Shown one piece after another: positions 8,801-16,700 of a DNA stretch of 20,182 nt. How positions within the stretch are numbered: the stretch's first letter is position 1; the number at the start of each line of letters is the position of its first letter. The notes beneath the pieces are model-generated. The model had not been told where the DNA came from. It saw only the letters and a program-made list of their open reading frames with translations, and ran no database searches. Origin of the DNA: Botryllus schlosseri (Eukaryota > Chordata > Ascidiacea > Stolidobranchia > Styelidae). Where the stretch lies: positions 1 through 20,182 of the forward strand of contig ATSW01009722.1 of the NCBI GenBank assembly GCA_000444245.1, given 5' to 3'. The position numbers and the translations under genes are program-made.

Positions 8801-11260
8801 GTGGATCAGCCTCTCCCGATGGAGGTAGCGCAGTTTGCAGTGCCTATATGGGATAATGTTGAAGACACGTACAAAGACTCGTGCATGCACATTTTCGCGA
8901 ACATCCGTCAAGAACGAGAGATAGTAGTCCGGTATATTTACCAGTCGAGAAACGATTTCCGGTCTCACCTCCATCGTCCCGATCAGAAGCAAGCGTTTGT
9001 TGATGGCTGGCAGAAAGATTTCAACGAAGTAGCCGATGATTTAAGGGAGGATGAAGAAACGAAAGCGGAGCTACATCAAAGACTGTTTGATTTGAAGGCA
9101 AGGCTTTGGGATGTTTGTGACACTAAAAAAGAAGAGGCGGAATCGGAAAGAAAGGAATTGATGAGCGATGGATGGTTGGAAGATCACCTAGGCCTTTTGA
9201 TCAATCAGTACCTCTCTCTCATGCAAGTTGAGGTCGACCGTTTTCAGTCTACAACAAAGATTTTAAAAGATTACTACTCCGGAATGCAGAATAAGATCCC
9301 GGCCGAAGACAATCCGCCTAATTCGCGTTTGCCTTTAGTAGAACTTGACGTTGAGGATACAACTCACGCAGCCGCTAGCAATGAGACCGTAGCAAGCGAG
9401 GTAGCCCGTGAGTCATCGTCTGATACTAAGAAGAAGAGAGGTAAAGATGAAGACGCTGAGCCTGCTGTAGAATCAGACGGGCGTATCAAGATACCTTTGA
9501 TTCAACGCGGAGCCACATTCACGTTAGTATCGGAAGAAACAGGTAAAGGCAAAAAGGGAAAAGCGCCAGACACGACTAACGATACACAGTTCGGTGAAGG
9601 TGAACTGGAAGAAAAAACTATAGTAGATGCGTACAATACATCCGCAGGGTATATCACCAACTTGGTTCAAAACGATATAGCGGCAAAAGAAGCGGAAGTA
9701 GAAGAAGAACGTAGATTGAGGGAGGAGGAAGACAAAGCGAAAATGGCGGCGTCCGCGCCGGTAGCCGACAAAAAAGGCGGAGGCAAAAAGAAGAGCGCGA
9801 AAGGTAAAAAAGGCGGGAAAAGCAAAACGCCGACGCCGGTTCCTCCGTCCCCGGTTGACGAAATCAGCGAGGAAGACAAAAAGAAAATGGAGGACGCAAA
9901 AAAGATGAGAGAGGAATACTACTGCGCTTTGCAAGAAGAGGAAACAAGAGCTAAATGTAATTTAGCGTTGATACGCTACAGAGGCGTGCTGACTTTGTCT
10001 GACTTGAAAGAGGCCATGAATACGTCCTACGCTGAGATGTTAGACTGGTTAGGCGCTAGGTTCTTATCTGAAATGAAGGCCATCGAGCAGTTGACTGACG
10101 CGGGACAACATGCGATTGAAAGCGGGATCAAACTAAAGCACCAGTTGTGTTTGAAACAAGACGAATTCGTCGTGAATATGGACTTGAAAGTCGCGCGTAC
10201 GCCGAGCCCTCCACCGCNCGAGCCTGCCGTCGAAGTTTCTTTGCCTGAAGTATTTACAGTCGTGCAACTTAGACACTTGCTGCGCCAATTTCAGAAAGTA
10301 TCGCCTTCCGGTACGATTGCCAGCAAGTCATTTACCGAGTTATTAGCCGATTCTGCCTTGCTCACTTACGGAGAAGACGCACTCCCCGAGGCTTGGATGA
10401 CCGTGAGTTACGCGCAACTAGCAGAACTGTGTAATCTTTTGTCGCAAGAATCCGAGTATATCGATTGGAGGAAGTTTCTGCTGGCGCTTTCGAAACCGTG
10501 GGCTTGCCCGACCGTAGAGCAGCTTATTCAGGCTAGGAATGCTTTCCAGGAAATCGATGTGGCCCAAAATGGGTGGATAACAGAAGACCAGTACGCTAAA
10601 GTCGATATTTGGCTGTGCGAAACGATTCCTAACGAAGAAACCGACGCAAATACATATCCGAGAATGAAAAATCTGCACATATTCTTCTTCCACTTGTTCT
10701 CCGATTGGGAACAGAAACCCCCGAGACTTGATTATGTGAATATGTTGATGTATTTTGCAATGGATATGGATACTCTGCAAGGTTACGTCAAAGCGTTGAG
10801 TGTTGCTGTAGGTGAGCCGTGTCCACGAATGTACAAGAGTGTTCCGACTTCATCGTCTACGTCTAAAATGATGGAAATCGAAGATATGGCTGTCGACGCG
10901 TTGAATAACGTATCAGTCAAAGTAGATCCGTCCCCCAAACCATTGATATCTGTAGAAGCTTGGTGGTTGGTCATGCATCACGGATCAGCAAGGCTTGCAG
11001 ACTCTCATCGCTTTTCAGTCACCGACGATCCGGATGATAAATATTCTCTTCAACGCATCAGAGAGATTTACGAAGCGTTGGAATCGCAAAACTTTGCGCC
11101 TCAGCCTCTCCAACTTCTCTTGCAACATCCTATGATCCAGGATGCTGTGGCGATGACGAAACAGTTCCATCTTCCGGACGTGAGCGTGATATTCGACAAA
11201 GCCGCTGTTCCCACGGTTGACATTGATGACTCGCAATCCATTCAAGCCACTTTCAATTAA
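5891..11260 (+). CDS. SPEF2: Sperm flagellar protein 2 (SPEF2/KPL2/CPC1), central-apparatus protein
   Basis: This protein of 1,789 residues is close to the human length (about 1,820) in one uninterrupted reading frame. SPEF2 is the animal counterpart of Chlamydomonas CPC1, part of the C1b projection of the axonemal central pair, and is needed for motile cilia and sperm tails. The order is: N-terminal CH-like domain from MTEILCNWLNNDLK to about residue 105; basic coiled coil about 150-430, including RLMRQSQMERRVAVQLM and IFREKQFEERRLKDFQDALD; adenylate-kinase-like region about 540-840 with Walker A GKMFSGKT (548-555) and GWILDGFP (678-685); low-complexity Lys/Ser/Pro linker about 880-960; conserved WVYV block and ETKAELHQRLFDLKARLWD; a second Lys/Gly-rich linker about 1290-1325; and a C-terminal part with a degenerate EF-hand-like loop (1556-1567). 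The Arg that follows DGFP in active adenylate kinases is Val here. Seven codons contain an unresolved base. The human gene has dozens of introns; here there are none. Confidence 0.97.
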   Translation: MTEILCNWLNNDLKLSKAVDKSHVARDFSTGYLFGEIFHHFQLQDDFDSFSAGQSSNTKMQNFMRLEPTFHLLEIPFDANIAYDVMSQKYGVATRLLYQMYISLQRKVKNNLTGVAMQTMRPAAPVKLEKIESGLYKERLKTLIPRESDLTMDQVTEKFVQKREEIQKKALSKQYKEYMQYAAIKEEQRKKALEKARDNRLEQTKLLAKIQAAVVHIPKPPPSKTLQAIKSRRDFRSKQEAESTRRGIKNFEENLKKLVAPTAIQSXQEEDEMVGGSDYLDRIKTRLSEERVAREERAKRRRKVXVDQMKAHHAQEEAHRQEQIVQRLMRQSQMERRVAVQLMQIRSEKDNIRRNRIFREKQFEERRLKDFQDALDLEEKLAKLARQEYEENAAEERERHNRNMXRKRQEKYRKHYKICGDILSSIIDFASKIVEYRELTERKVPEKLIREWKNLYREGQPIYEDRVIDEEGEIASKRSEILNSQDFAEYRNMLGEWKPDDSAEFKKPPAGNILGHILHRMFDMVHPPENAPESPKFPDFPIRAAIAGKMFSGKTTVLDRLTKNHNIAHLRIEKLVNEAIDAFKAKEPALKTPQAVEIASVNIVAPTPATAESGHRRLSSDEENEKDNDAEKDVTQLSKRAELGXQAIGYLESGVEIPDAILVEIIAEEIHHIPEGRGWILDGFPVTVQQGVLLEKAITGNDVSLXAAPVKRKASKTSSLVADPNPPKPPVIGTTALDIVLVLDVSDELVLKRSLGRTQESKEDTVFHEEFSPAPHGSRTGLGKAEKIYDVEDSAYDRDQVQNRVAKFHDDWKKLEAFYGKLSCVQRVDAEQDRDSVFHEAESILFQTLEKVKGTDSTDIDTKSEEXEEEVKDEPQPQATPKPPSDTSRASSPKSKGSKAPSPSGSRKGKSPKGRDKSAEKGKKSRSPSGSRKGSGKNKKSRSPTPTEIPPPEEVQGPPPPKPGDSNWVYVDQPLPMEVAQFAVPIWDNVEDTYKDSCMHIFANIRQEREIVVRYIYQSRNDFRSHLHRPDQKQAFVDGWQKDFNEVADDLREDEETKAELHQRLFDLKARLWDVCDTKKEEAESERKELMSDGWLEDHLGLLINQYLSLMQVEVDRFQSTTKILKDYYSGMQNKIPAEDNPPNSRLPLVELDVEDTTHAAASNETVASEVARESSSDTKKKRGKDEDAEPAVESDGRIKIPLIQRGATFTLVSEETGKGKKGKAPDTTNDTQFGEGELEEKTIVDAYNTSAGYITNLVQNDIAAKEAEVEEERRLREEEDKAKMAASAPVADKKGGGKKKSAKGKKGGKSKTPTPVPPSPVDEISEEDKKKMEDAKKMREEYYCALQEEETRAKCNLALIRYRGVLTLSDLKEAMNTSYAEMLDWLGARFLSEMKAIEQLTDAGQHAIESGIKLKHQLCLKQDEFVVNMDLKVARTPSPPPXEPAVEVSLPEVFTVVQLRHLLRQFQKVSPSGTIASKSFTELLADSALLTYGEDALPEAWMTVSYAQLAELCNLLSQESEYIDWRKFLLALSKPWACPTVEQLIQARNAFQEIDVAQNGWITEDQYAKVDIWLCETIPNEETDANTYPRMKNLHIFFFHLFSDWEQKPPRLDYVNMLMYFAMDMDTLQGYVKALSVAVGEPCPRMYKSVPTSSSTSKMMEIEDMAVDALNNVSVKVDPSPKPLISVEAWWLVMHHGSARLADSHRFSVTDDPDDKYSLQRIREIYEALESQNFAPQPLQLLLQHPMIQDAVAMTKQFHLPDVSVIFDKAAVPTVDIDDSQSIQATFN

Positions 11261-11393
11261 ATGTATTCATACACGTTAATTTGTACTTTTCTGCGAACTT
11301 TTTGAGTAAAATTTGCTCTGATAGTACTTGAATTTATGCGATGATCTTGATCATTATATTGCATGTGCTGCATCTCCAGACTAGTTGAATGAA
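11261..11393 (+). other. Probable SPEF2 3' UTR
   Basis: The first 130 bases after the SPEF2 stop are T-rich single-copy-looking sequence before repeat DNA starts. There is no canonical AATAAA, and no A-tract follows the stop, so nothing marks a recent retrocopy junction. Confidence 0.35.
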
Positions 11394-12141
11394 CAGAGGT
11401 GGTCAGTACTTCTACTTTTCCCAAGTATTCAAGTAGTTTTCTTCTACTTGCAGTACTTACTCAAGTAAATATGATTTTCCAATACCTCTACTTCGTCATA
11501 TTTTGTGACTTACTTTTTGCTATTCATTAGAGTGAAGAAAAGGTATAGCACCACTGTTCTATAACAAAGCTATAATTATTATCACGTGATGTGGACGAGT
11601 CCTTATGCTCTTTCTCCTGCATGGAAGCAGGAAGCATGGAAGCATGGGGACAGCTCTAGATGGTCATGTAAATGTTTAGGACAAAGCTATACTAAGATGA
11701 TTTAATGCAGTCAGCATTAGTACTCAAGTACAGAAATTTCTACTCAATTACAGACAGAAGCAGCGATTTTTAAGACACATCAAAACTACTTCAAGTCAGA
11801 AATGAAGGTCAGAGAAGTACATTTCAACAAGGGGTCCCAGACCTTAAGAATTGATCAAAGGTGTCTTGGCTATATTCGAAATTGCAAGATGCGTCATTGT
11901 AACAAAAGACACTACAATTAGGTGTAATTTTTGAAAATATATGCATTTACCATCACACATGGGTTAGACCACCCAGGGGACTTCACTCTTTAAGCGATGC
12001 AAATCTATCCCAAAATTATGTTCTGCNACAGATGTTAGGTGTAAAATCAAGGGATATGCCTAAAAACTCCAGAAGTGAAAGTACCCTACGTGGGCCAGCC
12101 CTACAAAGGTCCGCAAAAAAGTGCTGTTATTACCACCTCTG
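11394..12141. mobile_element. Probable hAT-type non-autonomous element(s), ends CAGAGGTGG
   Basis: The left end reads CAGAGGTGGTCAGTACTTC and is followed by many ACTTGAG/CTCAAGT half-sites (CCCAAGTATTCAAGTAG, TACTCAAGTAAA, TACTCAAGTACAG). The right end reads TTACCACCTCTG, the reverse complement of CAGAGGTGGTAA, giving about 10 matching terminal bases. The flanks (TGAATGAA left, GCTATTCT right) are not a target duplication, and the right 300 bases lack the half-sites. The region may therefore be two different elements side by side that share a short terminus. No coding frame. One unresolved base at 12027. Confidence 0.4.
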
Positions 12142-12168
12142 GCTATTCTTTCCTAAACAGCTGTATCA

Positions 12169-12936
12169 GTGCCCAGCAGTGTTGGGATGACTCGAGTCAT
12201 GACTTGACTCTAGTCAGACTCGAGTCAACCTTTTTGTATGACTTGACTTGAGTCACTTTGCAAAAATGACTTGACTCGGCGCTTCAGAAATGTGGATTGA
12301 CTCGGAGCATTATTTACGAGTCAATTTCAAGTCATCAAGTAAACGGTGTCGATCAAATCTCTGTATCTTGTTTATGTTCGGATTGTTCGCAACCAGTCAT
12401 TCACTGAGTGTACCTTTCACTGACCCTCCATTGTTACATCACAAATAAATTGAACGAAATAATCAGTGTACACTAGCAGTAGAATAATAGTAATCTAATA
12501 GCTACGTATCTCTTGTTTCTTAGACGGATCAGTGCTTACATCGCGCAGTGCCCACCTCTTGTATGATTTGAATCGAACGAATATAGTTCATGTGTTCATA
12601 TTCTCACGGATGTGTAAATATGGGTAGTATATTGTACAATCGTATCAATTTGTTTCAACTTCTCGGCGCTTCGCATTCGATCCTCTGTTTTGGCCCACGT
12701 ATTATATTAGCAGCTCGACGTCTGCGTGAGTGATGCCACGCCTTTTTGCAAGTATATTCAACTTTATACGCTTTATTTGATTCAAGATATATGACCAATC
12801 AATCTGTCCTTCACACATAGCAAAATGTAAGGACTTTGAATCATCACTCATACTTCGAAAATCGATTGACTTGAGTCAAAATGCGCAATGACTCGTTACT
12901 CGAAGGTAGTGACTTGATCCCAACACTGGTGCCCAG
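12169..12936. mobile_element. Complete non-autonomous hAT element with 8-bp target duplication
   Basis: The element proper is 12177-12928 (752 bp). Its ends are CAGTGTTGGGAT and the exact inverse ATCCCAACACTG. It is flanked by a perfect 8-bp duplication, GTGCCCAG, at 12169-12176 and 12929-12936, the signature size of hAT elements. The subterminal 150 bases on the left and 60 on the right are crowded with GACTTGA/TGAGTC half-sites, including the palindromes TGACTCGAGTCA (12188-12199) and GACTCGAGTC (12217-12226). Transposases of this superfamily bind repeated subterminal motifs, a plausible role for them. There is no transposase frame, so movement would have depended on a relative elsewhere. 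The perfect duplication implies fairly recent insertion. Confidence 0.88.
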
Positions 12937-13053
12937 TAGGTATATGGCATCCTGAGAGTGATACCACTTAGCAAATAATCTCAAAACCACTGAAAGTGGC
13001 AATCGCATTCAAGCTCAAGTAGCTCCCACAAGTGCTGTATCTAAATCTGATGG

Positions 13054-13324
13054 CTGTTAAAAAAAACTTTTCCTTCATATTTCACTGGCTGCTTGATAAA
13101 ATTGTTAAAACGCAGCACACCAACCTTGGCTCAATTCCAACCAGTATAAGCGAGATTCTTGCAGTAGAAAGTTTTGAATAAATTTCAAAAATGCAAGAAT
13201 CTCGTTTGTACTGGTTGGAATTGAGCCAAAATTGGTGTGCAGCGATTTTTTCCGATTTTTTCAACCAACCTAACAATTTCATCAAGTAGCCAGTGAAATC
13301 TGAAGGAAACGTTTTTTTGAACAG
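13054..13324. repeat. Long foldback inverted repeat
   Basis: The left arm, about 13054-13163, and right arm, about 13192-13324, are reverse complements with a 28-base loop. They share CTGTT(A/C)AAAAAAAC, TTTCACTGGCT(G/A)CTTGAT and TTGGCTCAATTCCAACCAGT. The outer 60 bases pair well except for single changes. The right arm has about 22 extra bases (a TTGGTTGAAAAAATCGG-like segment) that the left arm lacks, and the inner 55 bases differ at only a few positions. This is the shape of a foldback or hairpin MITE. It lies just past the inferred SET terminal exon, so a long SET 3' UTR could include it. A 90-codon minus-strand frame crossing it is an artefact. Confidence 0.88.
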
Positions 13325-13755
13325 ACCTTTACACACAGTTGTGCAGGGCAACACATATCACCACCGATCCTCTGTAACCAAACTAACCAAGTCCCACATT
13401 GCATTCCCAACAACCAGAAAAATCAGATCAGCTCAAATCTTGAATGTTGCAATCACGACGTATTCAACTCTACAAAATAACCGACACAGATACAAAGTAA
13501 CCACAAGTCCAACGTCCCCCCTTGTGAGCCATCAACGCAGAGATGATTGAAAAGAGAAAATCAAAGATAACAACAAGAGAAATCTCTCCGTTACAGGGTC
13601 ACCACGGCGGTCCACCGTCCGACAGCAAAGGCCCGGGAGATTGGGGGGGAGTAACAATACAAAAAGAACGATGCAGTGTTCATAGCGCGACCTTTTTTTT
13701 CTTGCCGATACACGAGACGGGTGTGCGAGTTCTCATCACCAGATTCCATCAATGC
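13325..13755 (-). other. Possible SET 3' UTR
   Basis: If the terminal SET exon at 13756-13773 is right, this is the start of the 3' UTR. On the minus strand it is T/G-rich, as many 3' UTRs are. A non-canonical AAGAAA followed by an A-run lies near 13684-13694; no AATAAA is present before the foldback repeat. It includes a GC-rich patch around 13598-13650. Plus-strand frames at 13293-13550 and 13543-13905 show no protein similarity. Confidence 0.35.
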
Positions 13756-13773
13756 TCACGCCTCGTCTTCCTC
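13756..13773 (-). CDS. SET: Inferred SET terminal coding exon (EEDEA-stop)
   Basis: Exon 7 ends in phase 0 at a strong donor, GAGGAG|GTGAGG (14895/14894). About 1.1 kb downstream on the same strand, a pyrimidine-containing acceptor (GTCGTTTTTGTCTAG) is followed by five codons, E-E-D-E-A, then TGA. SET proteins normally end in an unbroken acidic tail. The alternative is reading through the donor into [13 protein letters not shown] and a TAG, which is cysteine- and arginine-containing and unlike the family. Five codons are short enough to arise by chance, so confidence is moderate. Confidence 0.5.
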   Translation of the reverse strand, partial: EEDEA

Positions 13774-16700
13774 CTAGACAAAAACGACCCAGTTTACACC
13801 GGAGTTTGCCGACTAGAAAATTTGCAGATCCTACAAAACATGAGAATTATAGCTACGCATTGTTTCCTAATTGGACTATTATTAAACTCACTGAATTTGC
13901 ACTAACTCTGAAATTCAATTAACTTCAGGATAGCAAGAAATACAACAAGTTCACTTCACATCATTTTCAGAAATCCATAAGTTAGACTAGAATTAGACCA
14001 CAGCAACATTTCACAAACATGGCTAGAATTGGATTACTGGCATTTAGCCCTAAATAGACAACTAGAATTATGTAGTCGTTCAATCGCGGCCGGGCGTTCT
14101 GGCCGTTTGCAGTAGGTCACTAATTCAGACTTAAAGGTCGGCTTATCCATATCCTGAGGTGAATAAAGTAGCGAGGTGTGTTAATCAAACAGTAGTAACA
14201 CCGTAATCGAAGGGTCTGAAAACCGCCAATTAGCATCACCGGTTCAACACCTCATGAATATGATTTTGTATGTTCCGACCATACCTATTTCATCAGACAA
14301 TGCAGTCAAGTGATGTTTCAAGGCTTTTATGTCGGCAGAAAACACTGAAACAATACTCCTAGTTGAAAATACAACTCTTGGCGCAGTGCTACCCAACCAG
14401 CTGGTCGCGAAGCATTTCCAAATGTTACCCTAGTTTTCTATACAATATGCCATAGGGTGGCGTCTGGTTGTTAAGGAATGGCAGCAATCTTCTAATTGAT
14501 ATGATAGTTGTAACACTTTCGCAATACCGACGGTCTCACATGTGGAGGTTGGCCGAAGATAAATGTACCTCAATTCTCGGTACTTCTGGATATTTTCCAA
14601 ATAGGTAAATCTATCCTAGACTTGATATGATAATAGATAATATGCAAGCTCAACTTATGCTTTAATAGTAAATTGCATGTGTATACAATTCATTGTTTCT
14701 TTTCCTATTAATTCGTTTTGTGATATCTCATTATGGGCCGTGCGTAAAACTGAAACTGGGGTTGGCAAGCACCGTCTCCGTGGAAAGGAGCAGTTCATTT
14801 CAGTAACCGAAAATCCATCTTTCACTTCTCGACTCGAGACATTGCGCCCACCCTAGTCACGGCAACAAGCGGACCGAGGTCCACACTGCCTCACCTCCTC
14901 CACGTCGTCATCATCATCTTCATCAAACCCATCCTCTTCCTCATCTTCCTCCTCGATGTCATCCAGACCGTCGACGTCATCTTCATCGTCGTCATCATCG
15001 CCTACTGTTAATCAAATCACAGTTGATACGACAGTCTAGTGTTGAACTGAGTGAATACTGACCGTCTGGCGACAAGTAGTAGTGAAGCGGATTGGGCCAG
15101 ATGTCGTCCTTGATCACTTCACCGAGTTCGTCGGCGCCGCCTTCAGCGTAATCAGTAAACCAACTGGCAACAAAATCGAAAATTACAGCTTTTCGATGCG
15201 TGGAATTTTCTCGTTGTCAAAACACCTCCCAAAATTAGACTCAAACACGTCTGCACATGGCCAAAATGGCGTTAACAATCATTTCCTACGTAGATTATTA
15301 TACCGGGAAATCAGCTTTCACGAGGTTGATTTCAAGGCAGTTTCCTTACCAGTGAATTCGGCACTTGCTGAAATTGGTATTACAGATAGACGAACGTTTC
15401 ACTGTACATGAGAGTGAATTATGGCATTCCATACTTGGCTAATTTGGCATTAGAAATTTAATAGGACCAACTACTATTATTATGAAAGTAATGCATCATC
15501 GTTTTATGTGAATGAATGAATGTTTCACCGAATACGAGTGTGAATACAACATTTGGTAAATACGGCACTTCGTATGCCAGTTATCAAGGTTAGGTTACGA
15601 TTAGGCATTAGCTTCAGGATAGGAGCAGGTCTAGGGGCAGCTAAACGCAGAGTTCCACTTACCCAAATCACCGGTGACCATAGGGTTACTTGCGGGGGTT
15701 GCAAAGTCTCAATTTCAAAATGTCAGGCAACCCAACAGTTCTTTATGACAGATGACCCAAGGGAAAATTGGCGTTTTCAGGATGATTTTATAACTTTTGC
15801 CAGACGTTAGAACAAAACCCCCAAACTGGCCTACCCACATGACAAGGTATCGCATGCTCATTTGAATACATAACACTTCAGCCTCAATGGCTTTACCCGA
15901 CGCGAGATATTTTATGAATTGACCGGCTGAATTTCACAAATTTGGTCCAAGAAACTCTCCAGGCGACTTACCAGAAAAAACTGTCGAGACCGAGTTCATC
16001 ATGTTTCCTCTTGCCTTTCGACGTGTTTTCCACCTTCTCTGTTACGTTCTAAAAATGAAAACCAAACTCCTTAACCCAAGTGTTACTTATAGCTCTGAGC
16101 CAACAAGTGTTCTATATATACATCGATACAATATATTGATGAGATTATGGCATACCTTTCCCGGTTTCCAATTGATCGTGGTCGCGCTTGAAGACGGCTC
16201 TCCAGAGTCGGCTAATTTGAATTCTTTTGTTATTACGTCGTTGTCAAAGTATGGATTTTCGGAGAAATACTGTCAAAATCAATGGATCAATTAAAATCAC
16301 AGATGTCACAGGGCTGGAGCTAGCTGTGAAACAAAATACTAGATTGGGTGCGAACAGTATCAATCTACTGACACTTGTTGATGATGCTGCCGATGTCAAG
16401 TAATAAGTATATTTGGGCCAAATAAAGTGCCAGAGTGATTTAAATCAAGTATTACGCTTTTTGTCAAGCATTCCAGCATCATTGATAATGACATCACAGC
16501 AGTATAGATGATGCGGTTCGTTTAAACATGTACCTTTCAAACAACCACAAAGAATATAATGCCAGTTCGACTGAGACAAAGATTATTCTCATTTCATTGC
16601 ATTCTGCGAAAATTCCGTCGGTTGGTCACGACTTCACACATATGTCATTTCCACTAACGTACACAGCCTTGTACTACCGGTTCCTATTACGCAATACGAC

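Noticed and set aside
8319-8828. 169-codon plus-strand frame inside SPEF2
   Set aside because: Shifted-frame reading of the Lys/Ser-rich linker; low-complexity codons keep alternative frames open.
13543-13905. 120-codon plus-strand frame opposite the SET 3' end
   Set aside because: Antisense to the inferred SET terminal exon and UTR, with no domain; the SET reading explains the region better.
15553-15810. 85-codon plus-strand frame in SET intron 5
   Set aside because: Overlaps a degenerate repeat and is flanked by well-supported SET exons; no homology recognised.
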